Shown here one piece after another: positions 44,534 to 53,278 of a DNA stretch of 64,000 bases. This DNA is from Litorivivens sp041624475 (lineage in GTDB: Bacteria; Pseudomonadota; Gammaproteobacteria; Pseudomonadales; Spongiibacteraceae), in assembly GCF_041624475.1 (NCBI RefSeq), contig NZ_JBFJUX010000003.1, positions 248,001-312,000 on the forward strand. Reading direction: 5' to 3'. Made by a program: the position numbers and the translations under genes. Each line of letters begins with the position of its first letter. Position 1 is the stretch's first letter. Below the pieces are notes generated by a model, which searched no databases, was not told where the DNA came from, and worked only from the letters and a program-made list of their open reading frames with translations.

Positions 44534-45706
44534 TCAGGATTTCAGGACGGGCTGATAGAAACTGTAGGCATTTTTCTGTTCCTTGGCGCTGTAGAGAGCC
44601 AGGTCGGCCTTTTTGCAAAGGTCATCAAGATCTGACGCGCTGTCAGGGTAAAGCGCGATACCGACACTGCAGGTCACCCGCAGAATCTCGCCGTCTATGT
44701 CGACCGGCTGGGCAATGGTTTCAATAACCCGCTTTACTACAGCTTCGACGGCCTCCATACGATCAACCTGGGGAATAAGCAGGGCGAATTCATCGCCGCC
44801 GAAGCGGGCAATCATATCGCCGGAGCGGATGATGCCGTTCAGGCGCTGGGCGATAGTTTCCAGAATCAGATCGCCGGCATGATGGCCGTAGGTATCGTTT
44901 ACCGGCTTGAAGCCATCAAGATCGATATAGCCCAGTGCAAGTGTGTTTTGTCTGCGTTTGGCGAGCGCCAGCGAGCGCTCGAAATACTCAAAAAACTGAA
45001 AGCGATTGGGCAGGCCGGTCAGCATATCGTGACTGGCCTGATAGACGTAGCTGTCGCGTTCTTCTTCCAGTTTTTTCTGCAGGTTCTGATACATCAGTTC
45101 GTGAAAGATCAGAGCTGTCGTGCCCATGAAGATCAGGGCAAAAAAGAACATGACTTTTAACGCATCGCGATCAGCCTGTTCAGGAATCAGCTGTACGGAG
45201 AATCTACCGTCTGTTGCAAGCAGCACCGACAACAGACACAGGCCGACCGTTATCAGCAGCCAGACCAGGCCCAGTCGCATGCCAAACAGGACAAAGGCAA
45301 AAACGGGGGTGAATAGTGTGAGCTGGGGCACTGGTGACTGAATAAATCCGCCAGTGAGCTGGGTTGCCAGAAGATTTACCGCAAGCAATGTCGCGAAGGT
45401 GATGTTGGCCGACTGCAGGAATAGACCTTTTCGGGTCAGCAGCCAATAGGCATAGACATAAAGAGACAGGCAGCCAATGATTGTGGCTGCCGCAATGGGA
45501 GTAGTCTCCGCCATCAGGTAATAGATGGGCGCACTTAGCACGCAGGCGGTAATATTAAGCAGCAGCAAAGCCAATAACAGATAGCCGCGAAGATATTCGT
45601 CGCGGTTACTGACAATGCTGTCGGGTAATAAACGGTCTGCCGTTCTGGTAAGTCTTTCTATAATGGCATTTTTTATTATCGCCAATCCTCCCGGCATAGT
45701 AATCAT
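44534..45706 (-). CDS. Membrane diguanylate cyclase (GGDEF)
   Basis: 390 aa. About six hydrophobic helices in residues 40-200 form a sensor-like membrane domain; the C-terminal GGDEF domain has an intact active site (RFGGDEFALL) and an inhibitory site RxxD (RSGD) five residues upstream, so it should make cyclic di-GMP and be subject to product inhibition. There is no EAL domain. It is convergent with the hydroxylase operon and separated by one base. PilZ-like proteins lie at 50-55 kb; a link is speculative. Confidence 0.93.
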   Translation of the reverse strand: MITMPGGLAIIKNAIIERLTRTADRLLPDSIVSNRDEYLRGYLLLALLLLNITACVLSAPIYYLMAETTPIAAATIIGCLSLYVYAYWLLTRKGLFLQSANITFATLLAVNLLATQLTGGFIQSPVPQLTLFTPVFAFVLFGMRLGLVWLLITVGLCLLSVLLATDGRFSVQLIPEQADRDALKVMFFFALIFMGTTALIFHELMYQNLQKKLEEERDSYVYQASHDMLTGLPNRFQFFEYFERSLALAKRRQNTLALGYIDLDGFKPVNDTYGHHAGDLILETIAQRLNGIIRSGDMIARFGGDEFALLIPQVDRMEAVEAVVKRVIETIAQPVDIDGEILRVTCSVGIALYPDSASDLDDLCKKADLALYSAKEQKNAYSFYQPVLKS

Positions 45707-45836
45707 TCCCTGATGTTTATGGCCTGTGGGTTAGGCTAGTGTAGCTTAAATATTGTGCAGGTTGTAATCACTTTAGGCAGGCCGGTGGCGGGGTAATTTA
45801 AGCGGCAGTCAGTATGGTGAGTCGGCGGGCGAGAGA

Positions 45837-46286
45837 TCAGCTAAGCTGATCTGTCACTTTGAGTTTGGTGCGAATGAACTCCCTGTGCGGTACATAAATC
45901 AGTTCTGAAATCTTGCGAATCAAATGATCTTCGTACTTGGAAATTTCACCGTCGGCCAGTGCGACCTGCCACAGTGTTTCGATCAATTCCACCTTCTGTT
46001 CCGGTGAGTAGTGCTCGTTGATCAGGCTGGTATAGGGGTGGTAGGCGTTGTCTTCGGCAAACTGCTGTTCAGCCAGCTCCAGCAATTCATTCAATTCATC
46101 GTCACTCAGGCCATCGCGTTGAAGCAGGCGCTGAATAGCGTCGCGCTCGGCGCTGTCCTGCTCAAAGTCTGCTTTGGAGAGTTCGATTAACAGGGCAGCG
46201 GTGGCAAGCCGCAGGCGATGGTCGGTATCGCCTGCGGCCTGAGGAGTCATCTGTTCGCTGAAAAATTGTTGCAGTTTACGCAGCAT
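45837..46286 (-). CDS. TerB-family protein
   Basis: 149 aa. An all-helical acidic protein with LATAALLIELSKADFEQDSAE and ALADGEISKYEDHLIRKISE, the Asp/Glu-rich repeat pattern of TerB-like domains (metal-binding DGxxxxxE). It is third of the dusA-tal-terB operon, starting 2 bp after the tal stop. Many bacteria have such a stand-alone TerB protein of unknown function; tellurite resistance should not be assumed. Confidence 0.8.
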   Translation of the reverse strand: MLRKLQQFFSEQMTPQAAGDTDHRLRLATAALLIELSKADFEQDSAERDAIQRLLQRDGLSDDELNELLELAEQQFAEDNAYHPYTSLINEHYSPEQKVELIETLWQVALADGEISKYEDHLIRKISELIYVPHREFIRTKLKVTDQLS

Positions 46287-46288
46287 CG

Positions 46289-47233
46289 CTAGCGCTCGAT
46301 TAATAATTGTTGCAATTTTCGCTGGTCGGCGGCAAACAGGCGAATCCCTTCCGCCAGTTTTTCCGTTGCCATGGCATCTTCATTGAGGGCAAAGCGGAAC
46401 TGGCTTTCGTCCAGCATACTCTTGGCATCGTCCGAGGTCGCATCGTCTGGACGTAAGCGGTGCGACAGCTCGCCGCTATCACTGCTTAGTTCTTCTAGCA
46501 GGGCGGGGCTGATTGTGAGGCGATCACAGCCGGCCAGCGCTTCAATCTGACCGGTATTGCGAAAGCTTGCTCCCATGACGACGGTGTTGTAGCCGTGGGT
46601 TTTGTAGTAGCGGTAAATGCGGCGAACCGAGGCCACGCCATAGTCCTGTTCGGGATCGGTCTGGTCTTCACCACGCTGCTTGTACCAGTCGTAAATTCGA
46701 CCGACGAAAGGGGAGATGAGCGTGACGCCCGCATCGGCGCAGGCCTGTGCCTGGCCGAAGCCGAACAGCAGGGTCAGATTGCAGTTGATGCCTTGTTTTT
46801 CCAGTTGTTCTGCCGCGCGTATGCCTTCCCAGGTAGAGGCAATCTTGATCAGAATACGATCTGCACTGATACCGCGCGCAGAGTAAAGCTCAATGATTTC
46901 TTTCGCCTGATTAACGGTTGCTTCACGGTCAAACGACAAATGAGCATCGATTTCGGTGGAAACCCGTCCGGGTACAATGGCACTGATTTCGCTGCCGATG
47001 GCAACGGCAAGGCGATTGGCCGTGCGGCGCAGATCTGCTTCAGTGCTGCTGGCGTTAAGTTCGCCGGCGTACTGATCGATCAGGGACTGATAGCCCGGCA
47101 CGCTGGCCGCCTTGAGCAGCAGCGATGGGTTGGTCGTGGCATCCAGCGGCTGGAAACGTTTGATCGCCTCGATGTCGCCTGTGTCAGCAACTACGTCACT
47201 GTAGTTGCGCAATTGATCCAGCTTGCTAGTCAT
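46289..47233 (-). CDS. tal: Transaldolase
   Basis: 314 aa, classical TalB length. The Schiff-base lysine is in RILIKIASTWEGI, with NLTLLFGFGQAQACADAG and SFRNTGQIEALAGCDRLTI (as GASFRNTGQ) also conserved. Pentose phosphate pathway. It starts 9 bp after the dusA stop. Confidence 0.97.
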   Translation of the reverse strand: MTSKLDQLRNYSDVVADTGDIEAIKRFQPLDATTNPSLLLKAASVPGYQSLIDQYAGELNASSTEADLRRTANRLAVAIGSEISAIVPGRVSTEIDAHLSFDREATVNQAKEIIELYSARGISADRILIKIASTWEGIRAAEQLEKQGINCNLTLLFGFGQAQACADAGVTLISPFVGRIYDWYKQRGEDQTDPEQDYGVASVRRIYRYYKTHGYNTVVMGASFRNTGQIEALAGCDRLTISPALLEELSSDSGELSHRLRPDDATSDDAKSMLDESQFRFALNEDAMATEKLAEGIRLFAADQRKLQQLLIER

Positions 47234-47242
47234 GGTGCTCCG

Positions 47243-48271
47243 TCAGTTTTCCTGCAGGGTCTTCGAGTGTAACGGCAAATGCTGACGCTTGTTGAGGGAA
47301 TTACCCAGATAATTTACCGCATCCTGAAGCACAGAGAGATCCGCGCCGGGCTTGTAGGCGTTCTCCGACAGGTGCCGTCGAAACTGTTTGGCTCCCGGCC
47401 GGCCGTTAAACAAACCCAGAATATGCCGGGTCATATGATTCAGTTTTGTGCCCTTGCCCAATTGTGACTCTATGTAGGGGAAAAAGTTTTCCAGCGCGGC
47501 GTAGGGATCGCTGCTATCGGCTGCACTGTAAAACTGCCGGTCGACGCCACACAGTATGGCCGGGCTCTGGTAGGCACTGCGGCCCATCATTACGCCATCC
47601 ACGTAATTCAGATGTTCTTGCGCCGCCGCAAGTTCGGAAATGCCGCCATTGATGATGATTTCCAGTTGCGGGAAATCCCGTTTCAGGCGATAGACCTTGT
47701 CGTATTCAAGGGGTGGAATTTCTCGGTTCTGTTTTGGGCTCAAGCCACTCAGCCAGGCTTTGCGGGCATGGACAATAAACACCTCGCAACCGGCATCCGC
47801 GACGGTACCCACAAAGTCCACTAGAAATTCATAGGAATCCAGATTGTCTATGCCAGTGCGGTGTTTTACGGTCACCGGCAGTGAGGTGGCGTCGCGCATG
47901 GCTTTCACGCCATCGGCAACCAAAGCCGCCTCGCCCATCAGGCAGGCGCCAAAGCTGCCGTTCTGTACGCGGTCGGAAGGGCAGCCACAATTGAGGTTGA
48001 CCTCATCGTAACGCCATTGCTCGGCCATGGCCGCGCAACGGGCCAGATCGGCAGGGTTGGAGCCCCCCAGCTGCAGGGCCACCGGGTGCTCGCTGTCGTC
48101 GAAATCCAGAAAGCGCGCCGGTTCTGCGTGGAGCAAGGCGCCGGTGGTGACCATCTCTGTATAGAGCACTGCCTGCCGGGTCAGCTGGCGCCAGAACACA
48201 CGGCAGTGACGGTCCGACCAGTCCATCATCGGGGCAATACAAAAACGGCGATTCAGATTAGCTGGCGGCAC
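47243..48271 (-). CDS. dusA: tRNA-dihydrouridine(20/20a) synthase DusA
   Basis: FMN-dependent reductase of U20/U20a in tRNA. FCIAPMMDWSDRHCRVFWR opens the family fold, and NLNCGCPSDRVQNGSFGACLM carries the catalytic Cys (as GCPSDRVQNGSFGACLM). The frame stays open to 48406 past the gltX start codon; an alignment-like comparison with E. coli DusA suggests the protein starts shortly before NRRFCIAP, so GTG 48271 (342 aa) is chosen; ATG 48367 is the alternative and would overlap the gltX upstream region. First gene of dusA-tal-terB. Confidence 0.92.
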   Translation of the reverse strand: MPPANLNRRFCIAPMMDWSDRHCRVFWRQLTRQAVLYTEMVTTGALLHAEPARFLDFDDSEHPVALQLGGSNPADLARCAAMAEQWRYDEVNLNCGCPSDRVQNGSFGACLMGEAALVADGVKAMRDATSLPVTVKHRTGIDNLDSYEFLVDFVGTVADAGCEVFIVHARKAWLSGLSPKQNREIPPLEYDKVYRLKRDFPQLEIIINGGISELAAAQEHLNYVDGVMMGRSAYQSPAILCGVDRQFYSAADSSDPYAALENFFPYIESQLGKGTKLNHMTRHILGLFNGRPGAKQFRRHLSENAYKPGADLSVLQDAVNYLGNSLNKRQHLPLHSKTLQEN

Positions 48272-48368
48272 TGCGGGTTTCCGGGTGAGTTGCGGGAAGT
48301 GAACACGTATAATGGCGGCCTTTCGGCGCCAGCCGCCTATTGTATGAAATTCGCCACCAGGAATCATT

Positions 48369-49859
48369 ATGACTGCTGTTCGCACCCGTGTTGCCCCTTC
48401 GCCCACCGGTGACCCGCATGTGGGTACCGCCTATATCGCCCTGTTCAACTACTGTTTTGCCAAAGCCAACGGCGGCCAGTTTCTGTTGCGGGTGGAGGAT
48501 ACGGACCAGCAGCGCTCTACACCGGAGTCTGAACAAGCCATTCTCGATTCCCTGCGCTGGCTGGGTCTGGACTGGGACGAAGGTCCCGATGTCGGTGGGG
48601 GTGCTGGGCCCTACCGGCAGAGCGAGCGCAGTGATATCTACCGCGAGCATGTGGAGCGGTTGCTGGCCAGCGGTCACGCCTTCAAATGCTATCGGACCTC
48701 GGAGGAGCTAGACGCCTTGCGCGAACAGCGCCGGGAGGCCGGACAGCACACTGCACTGAAGCCCAGTGACCTCAAGCTTTCCGAGGCCGAACAGGCCCAG
48801 CGCGAAGCGCAAGGGGCGCCTTACGTGATCCGCATGGTCGTGCCTGAAGAAGAGGGCCGCTGCGTGATCAATGACATGCTGCGCGGCGAGGTTGAACTGG
48901 ACTGGGGGCAGGTTGACGCCCAGATCCTGCTTAAATCCGACGGCATGCCGACCTATCATCTGGCCAATGTGGTAGACGATCACCTGATGGGCATTACCCA
49001 CGTAATTCGCGGTGAGGAGTGGATTAATTCTGCCCCCAAGCACAAGTTGCTGTACCAGTACTTTGGCTGGGATATGCCGGTGCTCTGCCACTTGCCGCTG
49101 CTGCGCAACCCGGACAAGAGCAAGCTCAGCAAGCGCAAGAACCCTACCAGCATTCTGTACTACCAGAAAATGGGTTATCTGCCAGAGGCCCTGCTGAACT
49201 ACCTGGGCCGTATGGGCTGGTCGATGCCGGATGAGCGGGAGAAGTTTTCGCTGGCTGATATGATTGAGGCTTTTGATATCAAGCGCGTCAGCCTGGGTGG
49301 CCCGATCTTTGATGTGGAGAAATTGTCCTGGCTCAACGGCCTCTGGATTCGTGAAGAGCTGAGCCTGGAGCAGCTCGCAGATCGCCTGCGGGATTGGGCT
49401 TTCAACAGGGAGCGGCTGCTGGATATTCTGCCTCACGCCCAGCCACGTATGGAAACTTTCAGCGATCTGGCCCCTCTGGCAGCTTTCTTCTTCTCGGGAA
49501 AACTTCCGTTAACCGCAGACAGTTTTCAGGGTCTGGCGGTGCAGGACGAGGCGCTGCTTGAATTGCTGCAGCTCTGTGTCTGGCAACTGGATAACCTGCG
49601 CGAATGGAATCGCGATGCGATCTTCCAATCCTTGAAAACAGTGGCCGATGCGCTTGAGCTGAAAATGAAGGATTTCGTCGCGCCCCTGTTTATCGCGGTG
49701 GCCGGTACCACAGCCTCCATTTCGGTATTTGATTCCATGGTGGTGTTGGGGCCGGATATGAGCCGGGCTCGCCTGCGGGATGCACTGAATTTGCTTGGTG
49801 GAGTGGGTAAAAAGAAATTGAAAAAGTTGGAGAAACGCTACGCGGAGATCGAGTCATAA
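48369..49859 (+). CDS. gltX: Glutamyl-tRNA synthetase
   Basis: 496 aa. Class I synthetase with APSPTGDPHVGTAYIALFNY (the HIGH equivalent is HVGT) and KSKLSKRKN (the KMSKS equivalent). It aminoacylates tRNA-Glu, the substrate also modified by TruD. It is divergent from dusA, with a TATAAT box at 48308-48313 upstream; the tRNA-Ala gene follows. Confidence 0.97.
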   Translation: MTAVRTRVAPSPTGDPHVGTAYIALFNYCFAKANGGQFLLRVEDTDQQRSTPESEQAILDSLRWLGLDWDEGPDVGGGAGPYRQSERSDIYREHVERLLASGHAFKCYRTSEELDALREQRREAGQHTALKPSDLKLSEAEQAQREAQGAPYVIRMVVPEEEGRCVINDMLRGEVELDWGQVDAQILLKSDGMPTYHLANVVDDHLMGITHVIRGEEWINSAPKHKLLYQYFGWDMPVLCHLPLLRNPDKSKLSKRKNPTSILYYQKMGYLPEALLNYLGRMGWSMPDEREKFSLADMIEAFDIKRVSLGGPIFDVEKLSWLNGLWIREELSLEQLADRLRDWAFNRERLLDILPHAQPRMETFSDLAPLAAFFFSGKLPLTADSFQGLAVQDEALLELLQLCVWQLDNLREWNRDAIFQSLKTVADALELKMKDFVAPLFIAVAGTTASISVFDSMVVLGPDMSRARLRDALNLLGGVGKKKLKKLEKRYAEIES

Positions 49860-49886
49860 AAAATCGGGATTAAGTGCGCATTCGAG

Positions 49887-49915
49887 TTGACAGGCATCTG
49901 GAGTCTGCTTATTAT
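49887..49915 (+). promoter_or_regulatory. Sigma-70 promoter of tRNA-Ala
   Basis: TTGACA (49887-49892), a 17-bp spacer and TATTAT (49910-49915), 17 bp before the tRNA. Confidence 0.88.
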
Positions 49916-49932
49916 GCGCACCTTCTCGCGTG

Positions 49933-50008
<76 letters not shown>

Positions 50009-50168
50009 ATTTCCTTCCGGTAACAACTCAAGACTCATCCGGGTCTCCGAGCCTGGCTTTTAATCCATTGCTGTTTTGTTGAAGAAGGCCTGCTTTGCTT
50101 GCGGTCTGCGCTCAGTCGTTCGTCCGTCGGTAGGTAGGTCATGCCACGCGATGAACATGGCGCTTTAA

Positions 50169-51848
50169 TCAGAGGGACTCCCAGAGCTCGCTGAATTCCT
50201 CATTGGCAGAGTCTTCCTGGACAAGCCCCTCATCATTTTCCTTGACGATCGCATCGTACTCATACACCGCAAAGTCCCGTGTGCTCGACAGCTGTTGTTT
50301 TAACTGCAGGCAGAAACTGCCGGCGGGCTGTGTCAGCACCAGTTCAGAACCTTCTGACATTGAAATATTGGGTAGCAGGAGTCGTGAGGGTGTGCCTAAA
50401 GTGCTTTCTGCCCCCAACAGCAAGGCGCGGTAGGTAGGCTGCTCCTGGTCGAGCAGTCGCGCGACGTAGGACTCAGCGGCGTGACTGAGAATTTCGATGC
50501 CGACCTGCAGTTCTTCCTCACTGTGCTTTTTTATCCAGCGAACACAACCAACACTCCAGCAAGGGGCGTCGCCTTCTCTAAGGCCAAGCACTTCACCAGT
50601 GCGCAGCTGGGTGCTCTCCGTTGCTGGCCAAGCGATGTAGTAACCTCTACGGCTGACATTTACCGTCTCCACAGTGAAATGACGGTTGATATTGGATTTG
50701 TTTTTTTTGTTTTGCTTTTGTGGTTCTGAGTAGTCAATCTCTTCAACCGGATTTGTTGATAAGGTTGATTTTTGAGGATGAGTTTTGGTTGCCGGGGAGC
50801 TTCTTCCCTTGCGATCACCGTTGTCGTAGCTTAGGGGCTGGCTGATAGCTTCCAGTGGCTGCTCACCGGCGACAAAGAAGTGGGTAGATGAAAGGCCCAC
50901 GGTCAATTCCAGGTTGCGTCGTTCTGCATGACGATCTTCTCGATCGCTGATGCTGCTCCAAGCCTCCAGCAGTTTTGAGCTTAGTTGAGGAGGCAGCTTG
51001 TTGTCGTCGTTCTTGCCGCCGCGAACTTGCTCACTTATCACTTCGATAAGGTCGCTGGTGTTAATGCCCAGAAAGCCCTCGGAATCCTCACACAGCTCCT
51101 GATATATCGGGGGCTGATTACCCTGCGGGTTAAAAATAAAGCAGCATTTGCGTGGGTCAGAGGTCTGTATTCGTGCATTTGAACTTAGCTGGTGCAGGGT
51201 TTCGTGCAGGGTAAGCTGCGCTTGTTGCGACATTTGGTAGGGGTGGGCGCCGACAAAGAGCATTGGTCTCAGATAAGCCTGTTCTACCGTGCAGCTGCCA
51301 TGGCAGGGGTCGTCGACTCGAATGGGGTTTAGCTTGTGTTTTCTGCTGATTTGATAGCAGCGGTGCAGCTGTTCCCAGCAGTTAGGCTGTTCACTCTGAT
51401 ACAGGAGATAACTTCTCAGAAGTAGCACGCTGCGTTCTGTGAGCTCCCGGTGCACGGCCAACGCTAGCGATTGTCGAAATCGACTTGTCCAACTATGACT
51501 CAGAATATCTTCAACTGCCTGACGGTAATTGTCAGCCAGATAATTGTTGAAGCGGTTGCAGAGCCGAACGACTGCTGCAGTCTTCTCGGGAAGCACGATC
51601 GATGCGTTCAGATAGCGTGGTTGAAGGCCTTGCAATATCAAATGTATGGAGGGACGCAGTGCCTCCAGTGTCTCCAGTCGTTGCCGAAAGCTGCAATCCA
51701 GATTGGATAACTCATCCAGAGTTTTGTACAGCTGCTTGCTGGATTCCGCCAAATTGGCTCGCGGAAGCTTGTTTGCCCAAGCCGTTACACTGCTGGCATT
51801 GAGCTCAAACTGACTGTGGTTGGATTGGCCCCGACGGCGGAGTTTCAT
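50169..51848 (-). CDS. Large protein with PilZ-like C-terminal domain (paralogue 1)
   Basis: 559 aa from ATG 51848; GTG 51857 is in frame but MKLRRRG aligns with MKLFKRQ of the paralogue at 53279. The N-terminal 250 residues are helical (NKLPRANLAESSKQLYKTLD onward) with no signal peptide. A variable linker follows. At about 400-450, VETVNVSRRGYYIAWP fits the second PilZ motif (N-x-S-x-x-G), but the usual RxxxR just upstream is not evident, so c-di-GMP binding is doubtful. The 18-residue stretch CTVEQAYLRPMLFVGAHP is identical in both paralogues. Function unknown. Confidence 0.75.
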   Translation of the reverse strand: MKLRRRGQSNHSQFELNASSVTAWANKLPRANLAESSKQLYKTLDELSNLDCSFRQRLETLEALRPSIHLILQGLQPRYLNASIVLPEKTAAVVRLCNRFNNYLADNYRQAVEDILSHSWTSRFRQSLALAVHRELTERSVLLLRSYLLYQSEQPNCWEQLHRCYQISRKHKLNPIRVDDPCHGSCTVEQAYLRPMLFVGAHPYQMSQQAQLTLHETLHQLSSNARIQTSDPRKCCFIFNPQGNQPPIYQELCEDSEGFLGINTSDLIEVISEQVRGGKNDDNKLPPQLSSKLLEAWSSISDREDRHAERRNLELTVGLSSTHFFVAGEQPLEAISQPLSYDNGDRKGRSSPATKTHPQKSTLSTNPVEEIDYSEPQKQNKKNKSNINRHFTVETVNVSRRGYYIAWPATESTQLRTGEVLGLREGDAPCWSVGCVRWIKKHSEEELQVGIEILSHAAESYVARLLDQEQPTYRALLLGAESTLGTPSRLLLPNISMSEGSELVLTQPAGSFCLQLKQQLSSTRDFAVYEYDAIVKENDEGLVQEDSANEEFSELWESL

Positions 51849-52267
51849 TGATTGCACGCATCCATGGTCTTGGGGGAAAGTTTAGATTAAACCATCGGTG
51901 GCTATACTAGCAATCCATGCTTGGGCACTTTGGCCCGTTAATTCTGATTCAATGCATCTGCGTCCCCCTCAGGCGATTGGATGGCGTGCTTGTGTCTTAC
52001 GTCTGCTCCTGGTTGTTGCTGCTCACTGCGAGCGTTAATTGGGCGGTGTGATCCTTCGGCGGGAGCAGAGCCCAGTGTACTCAATGAGAGTTTTCGAGAC
52101 ACGCAGTGAACGGGCGCTAATGAGTTAAAGCGCAATGCTAATAATTTGCATTACTGTTTGTACCCTTTTGAAATATAAGGATAAATTGACACGCTGTGCG
52201 GTCCGGGTACAATCGCAGGGAATGACCTTACACGCCACCTCAACCGTGTGGCTATCAGGAGATTCCC
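51849..52267. other. Gap of about 420 bp between paralogue 1 and bacterioferritin
   Basis: It holds the divergent promoter regions. A good plus-strand promoter for the bacterioferritins is at 52186. No convincing gene or RNA was seen; a 65-codon minus-strand frame (51938-52135) has no features. Confidence 0.5.
52186..52213 (+). promoter_or_regulatory. Promoter of the bacterioferritin operon
   Basis: TTGACA (52186-52191), a 16-bp spacer and TACAAT (52208-52213), about 55 bp before the first bacterioferritin. No clear Fur box was found. Confidence 0.75.
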
Positions 52268-52732
52268 ATGAAAGGCGACGCTAAAGTCATCGAGCTGCTG
52301 AACAGCCTGTTGACTGCCGAACTCACGTCAATAAACCAGTTTTTCCTGCATGCACGAATGTATCGAAACTGGGGCTTGGAAGAACTGAACGAAAAGAGCT
52401 ACAAGAAATCCATCAAGGATATGAAACAGGCGGACGAGCTGATTGAGCGTATCCTGTTTCTGGAAGGTCTCCCCAACCTGCAAAAGCTGGACAAAATCCG
52501 TATTGGCGAAAATGTCGAAGAAATGCTGAGCTGCGATATGGCATTGCAGCACGAGCAGCTGGATAAGCTGCGCGACGCCATTGCCTATTGCGAAACCGCG
52601 CAGGACTATGTCAGTCGAGATCTGCTGGAAGATATTCTCGAGTACGAGGAAGCGCATGTGGACTGGATTGAAACCCAGCACTATTTGATTGCCAACACAG
52701 GCCTGGAAAACTACCTGCAGTCGCAGATATAA
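52268..52732 (+). CDS. Bacterioferritin, heme-binding subunit with a degenerate ferroxidase site
   Basis: 154 aa, ferritin-like four-helix bundle starting MKGDAKVIELLNSLL. By position against E. coli Bfr, the heme ligand Met52 is present, but ferroxidase residues are altered: Glu51 is Asp, His54 is Gln and Glu94 is Gln, while Glu18, Glu127 and His130 remain. It should therefore bring heme but not oxidise iron well. It is followed after 21 bp by a subunit with the opposite pattern; two-subunit Bfr of this kind is known from Pseudomonas putida. Confidence 0.93.
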   Translation: MKGDAKVIELLNSLLTAELTSINQFFLHARMYRNWGLEELNEKSYKKSIKDMKQADELIERILFLEGLPNLQKLDKIRIGENVEEMLSCDMALQHEQLDKLRDAIAYCETAQDYVSRDLLEDILEYEEAHVDWIETQHYLIANTGLENYLQSQI

Positions 52733-52753
52733 ACCGTTACCGGAGGACATATT

Positions 52754-53236
52754 ATGAAAGGCGACAAGAGCGTTATTAAAGCCTTGAATGGCCTGCTGAG
52801 TTACGAGCTGGCTGCGATGGACCAGTATTTTATTCATTCACGCATGTACGACGATTGGGGCCTGCATAAACTGCATGAGCGCATCGCCCATGAGTTCGAG
52901 GATGAAAAAGGTCACGCTTCTGCATTGATTGAACGCATCCTGTTTCTGGAAGGCTCACCGGATATGGTGACTCGCGAACCCATCAAGGTTGGCAAAAATG
53001 TACCAGAGATGCTGCAGAGTGATCTGGATATCGAGATTGCTGTTGGGGATGCCTTGAAAGAAACCATTAAACTCTGTGAGTCGGTAAAAGATTACAACAC
53101 CCGCGAGATGCTTGAAAAACTGCTTGAGGACACTGAGGTGGATCACCGCTGGTGGTTGGAAAAGCAGCTTGGTCTGATCAAGCTCGTCGGTTTGCAGAAT
53201 TATCTGCAGTCACAGATGGAAGCCGCTTCAGAATAA
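52754..53236 (+). CDS. Bacterioferritin, ferroxidase subunit lacking the heme ligand
   Basis: 160 aa (MKGDKSVIKALNGLLSYELA). Ferroxidase ligands Glu18, Glu51, His54 and Glu94 are present, and the last pair appears as Glu128/His131 because of one extra residue. Position 52 is Lys instead of Met, so it should not coordinate heme. GGAGG precedes ATG 52754. Together with the upstream gene it would form mixed shells storing iron. Confidence 0.93.
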   Translation: MKGDKSVIKALNGLLSYELAAMDQYFIHSRMYDDWGLHKLHERIAHEFEDEKGHASALIERILFLEGSPDMVTREPIKVGKNVPEMLQSDLDIEIAVGDALKETIKLCESVKDYNTREMLEKLLEDTEVDHRWWLEKQLGLIKLVGLQNYLQSQMEAASE

Positions 53237-53242
53237 GCGGCT
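53221..53242 (+). terminator. Hairpin over the bacterioferritin stop codon
   Basis: AGCCGCTT/AAGCGGCT with a 6-base loop spans the stop codon; a weak T-run follows. It may separate the operon from the convergent paralogue. Confidence 0.45.
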
Positions 53243-53278
53243 CTCAGTTGCGTTTTACCCGCTGCTGGCCGGAATAGC

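Noticed and set aside
45837..46286. Tellurite resistance function for the TerB-family protein
   Set aside because: No other ter genes are present; stand-alone TerB proteins are common and of unknown role.
48272..48406. N-terminal extension of DusA overlapping the gltX start
   Set aside because: No resemblance to DusA before NRRFCIAP, and it covers the likely gltX promoter.
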